DNA of 64,000 nucleotides from Sphaeroforma sirkka (lineage: Eukaryota; Opisthokonta; Ichthyosporea; Ichthyophonida): positions 255,501-319,500 of the forward strand of contig LUCW03000005.1 of the NCBI GenBank assembly GCA_001586965.3. The letters are read 5' to 3'. The position numbers and the translations under genes were made by a program. The notes under the pieces were generated by a model. It was not told the origin of the DNA and made no database searches. It saw nothing but the letters and a program-made list of their open reading frames with translations. Shown in pieces: positions 44,615-53,640 of the stretch (within the stretch, counting starts at the first letter, position 1; each line of letters opens with the position of its first letter).

Positions 44615-45585
44615 ATGTCCAGTGGCCCCGATTCGCTCCGCTCCACCAAGACCGCCAACCCCTCTGCCCACCGGGCCGTGCGCCACGAGGACCCCCTGTC
44701 TGCCCACGAGATGGCCGCCGCCGTCCCGGCCTTGCACGACACGTCCAACCTCAATCTGTACCGCCAGGTGGACCGGTCCTACGTCGACCCCGCTGTCCCC
44801 AACCAGCGGTTCTCCCTGGTGAGCTTTACACCTGCGCAGGATGCGGTGCCGGACCAGAACGGCTTCTATGGCATGATGAAGGTGCGGGGAACATTTGCCA
44901 CGAGCGAGGAGGCCGAGGTGTTTGCCGAGGACATTATCAAGAACGTCGACTCGACCCACCCGATCCTGACGGTGTTTACGGGCCGGCCGTTCCCGATCAT
45001 CGCGAGCACGAAGAAGGCCGAGGTCGCGGCCCAGGTGGACATACGCGAGGTGGACATGTCGGAGGCCGACTCAGGCAACAAGATCCTGGAGGTGCAGCGC
45101 GACATGGCCAAGCAGACGGACAAAATGATGCGGGAGGAGGTGCAGAAGCGCGAGGAGCTGCTCAAGGTCGAGGAGCCGCAGAAGACCCCCATGGAGACCT
45201 ACACCACGCTGCGCGTCAAGCGGGGACAGCTGCTGTTCAACATTATCACCATGCGCAAGCAGATTGAGCAGCTGCAGGCGGCCTGCATCGAGACCCACAC
45301 GGAGATGAAAAAGATGGAGACGGACGACCCCGTGCTCATGAAGGCCTACCTGGACGCATACAACGAGGCACGAGGTATGTTTTGGCCCCTTGTGGTATTG
45401 TTCTCTACCTTATGGATTCATGCTAATGTATATGTGGTTACATACATTAATAAAACCCTAAAATATCCTCTATCCCACACCACACAGGAGCAATCACTGC
45501 ACCCATGGACGCATCCAACGAGGCCTTTGTGCAGCTCATGAAGGACGACCGAGACGTCGAGGCAATCATTGCCACACACAGCTAA
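44615..45585 (+). CDS. DUF5832-like protein, spliced
   Basis: Exons 44615-45374 and 45488-45585 encode 285 residues. The region FYGMMKVRGTFATSEEAEVF (about 87-106) with VDSTHPILTVFTG resembles the DUF5832 family found in giant viruses (function unknown; family named from memory). A long charged helical segment (EVQRDMAKQTDKMMREEVQK) predicts a coiled coil. The C-terminus after splicing, beginning GAITAPMDASNEAFVQLM, is helical, whereas unspliced read-through would end in hydrophobic intron-encoded residues. No membrane segment. Probably an abundant or virion-associated protein, though this is inference. Confidence 0.75.
45375..45487 (+). other. Spliceosomal intron in the DUF5832-like gene
   Basis: 113 bases with donor GTATGT and a pyrimidine-rich 3' end reading CCACACCACACAG. 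The split Gly codon (1+2) restores one continuous frame. The intron is markedly more A/T-rich than the exons and includes an ACCCTAAAA word that could serve as branch region. Confidence 0.85.
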
Positions 45586-45589
45586 CGGC

Positions 45590-45910
45590 TCAGTAGGAGT
45601 CGATGCTGAGTTCGGACGATTGTCCGTCGTAGTCGCCCATGTACACGGCCGAGCCGTCCGAGGACGAGATCCCCGTGTTATCGCCAAAGGCGGCCGCTGT
45701 GCTAAAGTAGCCCCTGCCGCCGCCGCCCCTGCGCGACATGCCACCCTTTTTCTTGGAGAAATGCCAGTACGCGCCGGCGCCGATGGCTATAACGATAATC
45801 AAGTAAATGTACAGGGCGTAGTTGTCCATGCGCCAGGCCTGGGAGTTGAGGATGTTGAATTCATAATTTGACTTTTCGTCCTCGGACCGGTAAAATTTAG
45901 TAGTGGACAT
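45590..45910 (-). CDS. Small single-pass membrane protein
   Basis: 106 residues from ATG. A polar N-terminus (about 30 residues) precedes one helix (YALYIYLIIVIAIGAGAYW), then KKKGGMSRRGGGGRG and a Ser/Asp-rich tail. The positive residues after the helix predict an N-out orientation. The stop lies 4 bases from the opposing DUF5832-like stop. Probably a virion membrane protein. Confidence 0.65.
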   Translation of the reverse strand: MSTTKFYRSEDEKSNYEFNILNSQAWRMDNYALYIYLIIVIAIGAGAYWHFSKKKGGMSRRGGGGRGYFSTAAAFGDNTGISSSDGSAVYMGDYDGQSSELSIDSY

Positions 45911-45986
45911 TGCTGGGATATATACTCTGGATAGATATACGTTTCTATTCCAACCAGAAGACTTTAAACCAAAAAAATAAATGCCT

Positions 45987-46003
45987 AAAAAAAAAAAGCG
46001 AAC
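45987..46003 (+). promoter_or_regulatory. A-run plus GCGAA promoter-like motif
   Basis: AAAAAAAAAAAGCGAAC, about 65 bases before the ATG at 46068, the same spacing as at 27488-27504. Confidence 0.45.
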
Positions 46004-46067
46004 TTCTTTTTTGAAAAAGACCCTACTTGTAGGGTTTAAACCACACGTTTAGGCACCCCCACCCCCC

Positions 46068-46502
46068 ATGCGCATTTCACAGCGAACTTCAGTCGCTGTC
46101 GCGGCCGTCCTGGTCCTGTGCGTGACCTCCACCTACGTATCCGGACGGACCCACGTGCCAAACGGGTCATCGCGCACCACACTGACAAGGTACACGAGCA
46201 AATTTATGGGCAACATCATTGCGGACGGCGCGCAGACCTTTAACTACCTTGCGGGGATTGAGACGACGCGATTTCGCCGGGGAGGCGTATTCTACCGGAA
46301 CACGCTAGCCATCTACCTGGACTCCATCATCAATACTGTACACAGCGCACTGGCAACCACCACTTGTGGCCTGGACATGGGCTGCGTGTACATGGGGGCG
46401 TTCCGCACCCTGTACCTCGCGGTGACCTGCTTCCCCGTGTGGGTCGGCGCCTATTCTGTATACGTGACGTACGTGTACGTGCAGACTCTACGCGCCCTTT
46501 GA
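46068..46502 (+). CDS. Secreted/membrane protein with signal peptide
   Basis: 144 residues from ATG. A signal peptide (VAVAAVLVLCVTSTYVSG) is followed by a polar domain with two closely spaced Cys (TTTCGLDMGCVY). A second hydrophobic stretch (LYLAVTCFPVWVGAYSVYVT) near the C-terminus predicts membrane retention. No family recognised. Its 3' end overlaps the opposing gene by 15 bases. Confidence 0.6.
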   Translation: MRISQRTSVAVAAVLVLCVTSTYVSGRTHVPNGSSRTTLTRYTSKFMGNIIADGAQTFNYLAGIETTRFRRGGVFYRNTLAIYLDSIINTVHSALATTTCGLDMGCVYMGAFRTLYLAVTCFPVWVGAYSVYVTYVYVQTLRAL

Positions 46503-47549
46503 GCACCTGAGGTGGATTGTGTCGACGGGCTGGAACCCCAGCTTGGTGAGTGTCAGGAAGGCATCGATATCCACCACCGCGGATATGGGGCTCTGGGAAT
46601 GGTGGACAATGGTCTTTATCAACGCCACGGGTGTATCGACCCTGAGGACCATGGAACTGCCCCGCTCGACCAGCAGCTCATGGCTCTCACCCGTCTCCTC
46701 GTGGGTTGCACCATAGAGAATGCCCTTGGGCGTCCGCTTCGCCACAAAGCGGTACTCGGCAGAGGGGTTGAGATACGGGGCGAGGCTGTAAAAGCCGCGA
46801 CTAAAGGTCAAGTAGCCCAGGGTGTGGGCGCGGTAGACGTGGCGCAGCAGCGCAGGGTGCACTTCGTCCTGGTGGACACCCACACTATCTTCATTGCGGC
46901 GAACATAGTCAATGATATCAACACACTCACTGGTAGGAGGAGGGGTGGAAACCGCGCCGGTCTTGGATGGGCGAGGAAACACAATCTGGGTGGGGTTGGG
47001 CACACACACAACCCGGATGGGCGACACGACCGGCCTGAACCCGAGCGGGGCCACGCTGTGCAGGTCAATAACGGTGGACTTTAGTGCGACGGTGGTGTAG
47101 GTGGATCGCGCAAACTTGATGAGATGGATCCGGGCGTCTAGCGGGCCCGTGAGCCGGTTGACAAAAAAGATGCCCTTGCCGTCTACAACCCCGAATCGTG
47201 CAATCATGTGTCCGACCTCCTTGTCCTGCTGCGTGGCAATGTAGACGAGCGCATTGACGCTCTCGAGCTGCTCGCGGGTGATGGGCTCGCCGGCGATCTC
47301 GGCGAGCTTGCCAGAGCCGATGAGCTGCATGATCTCCTGGGCACTGGCGACCCTGATGGTTGTGGGGTGGGTCTCGCTCGGAACATAGAGCGTGGTAGTG
47401 TCCTCAAAGCCCAGCTCGGCCTCAAAGACACCGTACCCCGTATTGTAGTCATCAACGATTTTAGACATGGGCACAAGGTACTTTTTATTGATTTCCGTGC
47501 TGCTGCCCTTGTTTGCAGCCACGGTACTGGTATCATTCCTAGTGTCCAT
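46488..47549 (-). CDS. Hypothetical protein downstream of the helicase
   Basis: 353 residues from ATG, soluble, mixed alpha/beta. No signal, membrane or catalytic motif seen. It lies 58 bases after the helicase stop in the same direction, so the two may be co-regulated. Segments such as VNALVYIATQQDKEVGHMIA and VIDLHSVAPLGFRPVVSPI look like core strands of an unknown fold. Confidence 0.65.
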   Translation of the reverse strand: MDTRNDTSTVAANKGSSTEINKKYLVPMSKIVDDYNTGYGVFEAELGFEDTTTLYVPSETHPTTIRVASAQEIMQLIGSGKLAEIAGEPITREQLESVNALVYIATQQDKEVGHMIARFGVVDGKGIFFVNRLTGPLDARIHLIKFARSTYTTVALKSTVIDLHSVAPLGFRPVVSPIRVVCVPNPTQIVFPRPSKTGAVSTPPPTSECVDIIDYVRRNEDSVGVHQDEVHPALLRHVYRAHTLGYLTFSRGFYSLAPYLNPSAEYRFVAKRTPKGILYGATHEETGESHELLVERGSSMVLRVDTPVALIKTIVHHSQSPISAVVDIDAFLTLTKLGFQPVDTIHLRCSKGA

Positions 47550-47607
47550 TGTGTAACGACTACCTTTCTCTGTGTTTTTTCTGGTTTAAGCATTTTTACC
47601 TGCCGCC

Positions 47608-49220
47608 TCACAGCTCGTCGAGGTCCATGTCTATGGCGCTGAAGGTGTTGGCAATGTCCTCGATGCCCTCGGCCTTGCGCTCCGCAACCGCGTACATGTA
47701 CAAGAAGAGGCTGTTGTGGTAGTCGGCGAGGGGCAGGTCTGGGCGGGGGGCCGGGAACGGCACGACGACGTGCTTGAAGACGGTGGCGGTGCGATCGACG
47801 ATTGGAAGGCGGGTGTGTGAATTGTGGCGGATGCCACGGCCAATCGCCTGCTCCACCTCGGTATTGTTCCAGAAGGGTGTGGTGATGTGGATTTCGCGGA
47901 CACCCTTGAGTGTGATGGCTTCGTTCATGACCCGGGACCCAATACTAGTGAGGGGGAGACAGCAGAGATGAGAGCGAGAGAGAGAGAGAGAGAGATGAGA
48001 GAGGGCGAGCGAGAGCGAGACAACGACAGCCAAAAACAACAACAACAATAATGAATAATAAAAAAAAATTCACAGATGTTCACGTACACAAGGACGGCCC
48101 TGGAACCAGTGCTGTTCTGCGGCGCGTTAAAGTATTGGATATGATTTTTGATTTCGTCCTTCCCCAGCTTGCCTGAAACTACCAGGAAGCCTGGTTTTGC
48201 GCGCTTGCGGTGCCGTGTGATCTGGGCCTTGGGTGTCACGGCGATACAACCACCGTGCACCAGGACGGAGGCAAGGGCAGCAATGCCCATGTCGTTCACC
48301 ACGTTGCAGTAGACAAACATCTTGTGGCCGCGGCGCGCGCACTCGTGGACACGCCCCAGGATGTAGTCGTAGAGCACACTGTATGTTTTCTTCTTCTCGC
48401 GGACCGCGAGCGAGGCCGCAATGCTCGAGGTGTACAGGCGCCGTACAGCCCCCTCGCCCAACGTGGCGGTGTAGATGCGGGCCTGTGTGGTGCCCATGAC
48501 GTGCCGCACAACGAGCGTCTCCCTCAGAGGGGGCACAGCGACCCCTTCCTCCTCGACGGCGACGGAATCGATCTGCTCGCGACTGACATGGACAATGTTT
48601 GCCAGGGCCTGGAACACGAGGTCGTAGCCGGCCTCGGTGAGCCTGTAGCCCGTGCAGAAGCGGCGCTTGAAGCAGTCCATGGTGAGACCCTGCAGCTGCG
48701 ACGGGCACATGATGGCCATAATGTTGTAAATCTCGTACGACATGTTGCGCATGGGCGTCGCTGACATGGCCACAAGGCGCAGGTCCACGGTCTCCAGCAG
48801 CACAAACAGCCGCCCGAGCTGCTCGTGGGTCGCGCTTTCACTTGCGGTCTCCCGCCAGTGGTGCGCTTCGTCCACGATGACGAGCGTGTGGGCAAACATC
48901 TGCACGATGCGCGCGTCCGACATGCCCGCCACGTGCTTTGCCAGCGTCGTGAGGCTCCACCAGGTGATGGCGGACACGTCTGTGGCCATGGCCTTGATGT
49001 TGGGCACGAGGGTCTGCGACGGGCAGACGTAGTGTACCGCCTTGACCGCATACGCGGCAGTGAGGGTACCAGCCATCTCCAGGGCGGTGTGGGTCTTCCC
49101 GGTGCCTGTGCCGTGGTACATGAATACGCGGGGCTTGGAGCCCTTGAGGAACGCCGCCTTCATGTCGTCCCTGGTGAGCTCGCAGACGTCGGCGAGGCGT
49201 GGCACGTTGAGCAGGTCCAT
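47608..49220 (-). CDS. SF2 DEAH-box helicase, poxvirus D6 / VETF small-subunit-like, spliced
   Basis: Two exons (49220-48088 and 47944-47608) encode 489 residues. Helicase motifs: Walker A GTGTGKT (37-43), DEAHHW (about 118-123), SATPM (about 152) and, in exon 2, EQAIGRGIRHNSH (motif VI, about 407-419). The compact two-domain layout, and RVMNEAITLKGVREIHI just before motif VI, fit the D6-type helicases of poxviruses and other giant viruses, which act in early promoter opening or transcription. The first 125 codons are duplicated at 51683-52207. A TATA-like GTATATAG lies about 50 bases upstream. Confidence 0.85.
47945..48087 (-). other. Spliceosomal intron in the helicase gene
   Basis: 143 bases, donor GTACGT and acceptor CCCCTCACTAG, with a CT-rich microsatellite tract before the acceptor. 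Of the nearby GT sites only this one keeps the helicase frame, and it leads straight into the conserved residues before motif VI. The donor is less canonical than in the other two introns. Confidence 0.75.
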
Positions 49221-49287
49221 GGCTACTAGCTAAGTGTGTTGCGTTAAGGTGTGCAGTGTGAAAGTGACTATATACATGTGCGTGTGC
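48852..49287 (-). repeat. Duplicated helicase 5' segment, copy 1
   Basis: Near-identical to 51839-52284, covering the helicase N-terminal coding region, start and upstream region. Further right, 49319-49345 also matches the last codons of the trypsin-like gene at about 52333-52361. Confidence 0.85.
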
Positions 49288-49507
49288 ATGTGTATATAAT
49301 TATTTTTTTGGGGGTTTTTTTTGCTAGTCGTTTCTCCGCTTAGGCGTCCGACATCGTCGCCTTGCGCTTGCGGCTGGCCGCGGCTGCGACTGCCGCGGCC
49401 TTGGACTTGGCCTTGCTACGAATTGATTGACACTCGCCACTATCACTAGTTAAAAAAACGTTCTAAAATAGCCCACAACTTTTATTTCTATTTACAAGTC
49501 TATCAAT
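49288..49507. other. Gap with gene-end remnants
   Basis: Contains the ends of two broken minus-strand frames: one matches the trypsin-like C-terminus (PKRRND and stop), the other is an Ala/Lys-rich tail (SRKRKATMSDA and stop). Neither has a body here. This supports a past rearrangement between the helicase and the repeat-protein gene. Confidence 0.5.
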
Positions 49508-51631
49508 CTATTGTGTACGTTGACGCTTGGTACCAGTTTGCTCACCATTCTCTCTGCGCTTACGACGCCTATGAGATACAATGGGCGCATGCTTCAGATC
49601 CCATTCGGCATCCCACTCCTCGTTGCAATTTTGATCCGAATATCCGGCCACGGTGGCCTTGTCGTTGATAAACTGAAGGAACTCGGCTGGTGTATGGCGC
49701 TTGCTCCATTTCACCAGGAACTGGAGGAGGAATGGCTTATCCAACTGCGTCATGTACTTGTGGGCAATCGTCACCATCTTTTCGGCATCATTGCCGTACT
49801 CCAACACCAGTCTCAACACGGCAATGGCAGTAGTTTTGCACATGCGGCTTGCAATCGGATTACGTCCAAACAGGCGGACCACCAGTGCACGACCCACAAC
49901 CAGCCGCCACCACGAAATGGAGTCTACAAACACCCGATCGCCAATCCTCGACGCAACTGAACCAGTACCCATTATGGCCACAAACAATTTGGGTCCAAAC
50001 ATTTCCAGCATGATTTTCCATTGGACCTGGGCCTCGGCGTCCAAAAGTTTCGCTGCGACGCTATCGGTGCCGGCGAAGGTGACGAAGCGCTCCTTACCAA
50101 GCAGTCCCAGCCACATCTTCCATTGGACCTGGGCCTCGGCGTCCAGAAGTTTCGCTGCGACGCTATCGGTGCCGGCGAAGGTGACGAAGCGCTCCTTACC
50201 AAGCAGCTCCAGCCACATCTTCCATTGGACCTGGGCCTCGGCGTCCAAAAGTTTGGCTGCAACGCCATTGTTGCCGGCAAACGTGACGAAGCATTCTTTA
50301 CCAAGCAGTCCCAGCCACATTTTCCATTGGACCTGGGCCTCGGCGTCTAGAAGTTTGGCTGCGACGCTATTTTTGCCCGCAAAGGTGACGAAGAACTTCT
50401 TACCAAGCAGTCCCAGCCACATTTTCCATTGGACCTGGGCCTCGGCGTCTAGAAGTTTCGCTGCGACGCTATTGCTGCCGGCGAAGGTGACGAAGAACTT
50501 CTTACCAAGCAGCTCCAGCCACATCTTCCATTCGACCTGGGCCTCGGGGTCCAGAAGTTTCGCAGCGACGCCACCGTTGCCGGCAAAGGTGACGAAGCGC
50601 TCCTTACCAAGCAGCTTCAGCCACATTTTCCATTGGACCTGGGCCTCGGCGTCCAAAAGTTTCGCTGCGACGCTATTGCTGCCTGCGAAGGTGACGAAGC
50701 ACTTCTTACCAAGCAGTCCCATCCACATTGCCCATTGGTCCTGGGCATCGGGGTCTCGGAGCTTCGACAACACGCCATCGTTCAGAAGGAACGTTCGTGC
50801 ACGTTTCATGCCCAGAAGCTCTAGCCAAGCTTCTGCGCACTCCAGTGCGGCTGGGTCGATCAACAGGATGGCGGGAATATCGGACAGCCTACCCACCTTG
50901 GACCAGAACTTGCCAGCCTTGATGACTTGGTCCGCGTCCCCGATGAAGCACTTCGTCACAAAATGGTCCTTGAGCCCCGGGACCTCCTCCACGACGCGTC
51001 TGCGCCGTCTTGTGTTCTCGGGGTCCGTCTCGACCAGCCACTCCTCCAGAGTCGCGTTGGCGTGGATGCTGCTGGCGATGGCACGCGCGGCCTTGAACGA
51101 GTCCGCGGCGGCGTTGTAGATCTGCTCGTTCCCGTGGTGCGCCGTCGGGTGGTACGCGTACACGACGGTCAGGACCTCGCCCGTCTCCATGAGCACTCGC
51201 ATCGCGCGGCCATCGTCTTCGATAACCTCAAGGCCGGCGAGTCCACCGATGCGGGCGGCCTCCTTGGCGTGGGCGCCGCCTAGGACCAGGATTTTCTGTC
51301 GCCCCTCGGGCGTGCGGGCCAGGTGCAGCATCAGGTTCTTCCAGTACATGCGGCAGAGCGAGTGGTCATTCTTGATGATGGACATGGCGACCTTCTGGTT
51401 GAAGTTGCTGGTCTTTCCACGGGGCGAGAACTGGAAAATGTCAACGATCTGGTAGGCGCCGCGACCCAGGAACATGTCGAGCATCCCTGTGGTGGTGCAG
51501 CCGTGTCCACGTAGAAGTGCGTTGGCGTGGGGGAAGAACAGACCCACGACAATCAGCGGGGGCAGCAGGGTGTCGGGCACGACATAGGGGTCAAGCCCGG
51601 ATGCAGAGAGAGTAGTGAACAAAGTATCCAT
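49508..51631 (-). CDS. Large protein with about nine 34-residue tandem repeats
   Basis: 707 residues from ATG. After a 300-residue N-terminal domain (containing QKVAMSIIKNDHSLCRMYWK and VVYAYHPTAHHGNEQIYNAA) come tandem repeats of 102 bp, consensus FVTFAGSNSVAAKLLDAEAQ then VQWKMWLGLLGKE (about residues 310-590), and a basic C-terminus (HRRRKRRENGEQTGTKRQRT). The repeats are nearly identical at DNA level, so they expanded recently. A helix-loop repeat fold is likely. The N-terminal domain might be enzymatic (a uracil-DNA-glycosylase-like fold came to mind), but I cannot support that. The basic tail suggests nuclear or nucleic-acid contact. Confidence 0.7.
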   Translation of the reverse strand: MDTLFTTLSASGLDPYVVPDTLLPPLIVVGLFFPHANALLRGHGCTTTGMLDMFLGRGAYQIVDIFQFSPRGKTSNFNQKVAMSIIKNDHSLCRMYWKNLMLHLARTPEGRQKILVLGGAHAKEAARIGGLAGLEVIEDDGRAMRVLMETGEVLTVVYAYHPTAHHGNEQIYNAAADSFKAARAIASSIHANATLEEWLVETDPENTRRRRRVVEEVPGLKDHFVTKCFIGDADQVIKAGKFWSKVGRLSDIPAILLIDPAALECAEAWLELLGMKRARTFLLNDGVLSKLRDPDAQDQWAMWMGLLGKKCFVTFAGSNSVAAKLLDAEAQVQWKMWLKLLGKERFVTFAGNGGVAAKLLDPEAQVEWKMWLELLGKKFFVTFAGSNSVAAKLLDAEAQVQWKMWLGLLGKKFFVTFAGKNSVAAKLLDAEAQVQWKMWLGLLGKECFVTFAGNNGVAAKLLDAEAQVQWKMWLELLGKERFVTFAGTDSVAAKLLDAEAQVQWKMWLGLLGKERFVTFAGTDSVAAKLLDAEAQVQWKIMLEMFGPKLFVAIMGTGSVASRIGDRVFVDSISWWRLVVGRALVVRLFGRNPIASRMCKTTAIAVLRLVLEYGNDAEKMVTIAHKYMTQLDKPFLLQFLVKWSKRHTPAEFLQFINDKATVAGYSDQNCNEEWDAEWDLKHAPIVSHRRRKRRENGEQTGTKRQRTQ

Positions 51632-51682
51632 TGTGCAAAAGTGAAAGTGAAAAAAGAATGTTCGAACGTTATATAATTTTAT

Positions 51683-52207
51683 TTATTCATTTTCATTGTC
51701 AATTGTGACCAGCACACTCCCTGTTCTTTTATGGCTTGCCGGGGGATCTCGCTGGACCTTGGGGGCCTGTCGTGTCGCACAGCCGGAACGGTAGCCCGCT
51801 GCCGCCGGCACACGGCCGCCGAGCACTTTGGCTTGATGTGGCCAGTGGTGTGCTTCGTCCACGATGACGAGCGTGTGGGCAAACATCTGCACGATGCGCG
51901 CGTCCGACATGCCCGCCACTTGCTTTGCCAGCGTCGTGAGGCTCCACCAGGTGATGGCGGACACGTCTGTGGCCATGGCCTTGATGTTGGGGACGAGGGT
52001 CTGCGACGGGCAGACGTAGTGTACCGCCTTGACCGCATACGCGGCAGTGAGGGTACCAGCCATCTCCAGGGCCGTGTGGGTCTTCCCGGTGCCAGTGCCG
52101 TGGTACATGAAGACACGGGGCTTGGAGCCCTTGAGGAACGCCGCCTTCATGTCGTCCCTGGAGAGCTCGCAGACGTCGGCGAGGCGTGACACGTTGAGCA
52201 GGTCCAT
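51683..52207 (-). pseudogene. Truncated duplicate of the helicase N-terminus
   Basis: The first 120 or so codons match the helicase at 49220 almost exactly, with few substitutions (for example LTRDD to LSRDD), through Walker A and up to VIVDEAHHW. The sequence then diverges into an unrelated basic tail of about 50 residues. Helicase motifs III-VI are absent, so it cannot be a helicase. It could be expressed from a duplicated promoter, as its upstream region is also copied. Confidence 0.75.
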
Positions 52208-52284
52208 GGCTACTAGCTAAGTGTGCTGTTGCGTTAACGTGTGCAGTGTGAAAGTGACTATATACATGTGCGTGTGCATGTGCA
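51839..52284 (-). repeat. Duplicated helicase 5' segment, copy 2
   Basis: Pairs with 48852-49287. The two copies flank the repeat-protein gene in the same orientation. Confidence 0.85.
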
Positions 52285-52339
52285 TGTATATATTCATATA
52301 TACATGCACATTATAATTTTTTTTACACACTCCCCTAGT

Positions 52340-53491
52340 CTAGTCATTTCTGCGCTTAGGCGCTCTCTTCTTCCGTGGTCCTTTGCTTGTGTACATGATT
52401 ACGGCCAGGATCGCAATGACAAGGAACAGAATCACTAGGCCAAAAACAATGTACGCCTTGCTGTCCCCGGAGTCCGGTGTGCTCACAAATTGGATTGCAT
52501 CCACCTCAGTGTCGCTGATCTCTGTCCCTTTGCTGGGTTTCGGTGTGCCGCTCGTAGGACTCGGGCTGGGGTCGGGAGCAAACGTTGCCGTGGGCATGGT
52601 TGTGGCCAGAATGGGAGCCAGGGTGGCCGCCACCGCGGGCGTAACGGGCATGTTGGCTATGCTCGTGGGGATCGGGTTCTGTGCGATTTCCACTTCTGGC
52701 GCCTTGGACGGCGTCGCGTCGATCGTGGGTGGGACCGCGGGCGCCTCAGACGCCAGCTGCCCGGTAACGGGATTGTAGAACTGGAGGTCGGGGATGTTTT
52801 GTCTCAGGAACTCGACAATGCCTGCCACGTTGGCCCACACGGCCGGCGCTGCCTGGCGCCCACAGCCATCCCCAAAACTGGTGATGCCCAGGAGTACAGG
52901 GGTAGATTCCCCTGTTGTTTTCGACGGCGGGGCATTGTACACAATCGGGCCCCCTGAGTCGCCCTGGCAGGCATCTAGTCCACCCTCTTTGAACCCGCCA
53001 AAGCCAATCATGATGGCCGGGTCAAAGATCGACCCCACAAAGGCCTTGGTCCGCTCGTCCGATGAATAGGGCAGATCAACCCCCTTGAGGATCTTGGAGG
53101 CTGACCCCATCTCCTCGGTCAACCCCCAGCCAAAGGTTGTGGCCATGAGCCCAATGTTCTGATCGCCGAGCCGCACACCGGCGAGCCGGACGGGGAGTTT
53201 TGAGTTGATCGGGCGGTCCAGCCGGTAGAGGGTGACATCGGCCTGCGGGTGCTCGACGGTATCAATGACGTCGCGCGTTTCAAATTCGGATTTGTTCGAC
53301 AGGTCAAGGCCGCCAATGTAGCACACAATGCGCGACCCGTTGACGACCTTGTTGCAGTGCTTTGCGCTGGCCACCCATTCTCTGTGGATTAGCTGTCCGC
53401 CGCAAAAGTGTGAGCCGTTCTTCTGTATCGACACAATCCAGGGCAGGGAGGACTTTACATTAACACCGCCCACAATACGTTTCACCCCCAT
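52340..53491 (-). CDS. Trypsin-like serine protease with C-terminal anchor
   Basis: 383 residues from ATG. Starts almost at the mature trypsin N-terminus (RIVGGVNVKSSLPWIVSIQK), without a signal or activation peptide. Triad: His45 in SAKHC (usual AAHC), Asp85 in ADVTLYRL, Ser about 178 in QGDSGGP. Asp in LDACQGD suggests trypsin-like Lys/Arg preference. After the protease domain (about 235) a Pro/Ala/Thr-rich stalk leads to a C-terminal helix (AYIVFGLVILFLVIAILAVI) and a basic end. Together with the two astacins it forms a set of membrane-anchored proteases. The missing propeptide is odd: activation would need another cut or none. Confidence 0.85.
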   Translation of the reverse strand: MGVKRIVGGVNVKSSLPWIVSIQKNGSHFCGGQLIHREWVASAKHCNKVVNGSRIVCYIGGLDLSNKSEFETRDVIDTVEHPQADVTLYRLDRPINSKLPVRLAGVRLGDQNIGLMATTFGWGLTEEMGSASKILKGVDLPYSSDERTKAFVGSIFDPAIMIGFGGFKEGGLDACQGDSGGPIVYNAPPSKTTGESTPVLLGITSFGDGCGRQAAPAVWANVAGIVEFLRQNIPDLQFYNPVTGQLASEAPAVPPTIDATPSKAPEVEIAQNPIPTSIANMPVTPAVAATLAPILATTMPTATFAPDPSPSPTSGTPKPSKGTEISDTEVDAIQFVSTPDSGDSKAYIVFGLVILFLVIAILAVIMYTSKGPRKKRAPKRRND

Positions 53492-53640
53492 TTTTTTTTT
53501 TTAGGGTTTATGAGTATGGGTCTGATTTAGTAGTATACTTTTTCTTTTTCGTAAAAAAAAAAAAGCCGAATTTGGTGCGGCTAATTTGGGCGGCACGATG
53601 ACGTACACGTAAGACCAGAAAACCCCCAAAAAAAAACACA

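Noticed and set aside
49508-51631. Uracil-DNA glycosylase for the N-terminus of the repeat protein
   Set aside because: A vague resemblance only; I could not point to the catalytic motifs.
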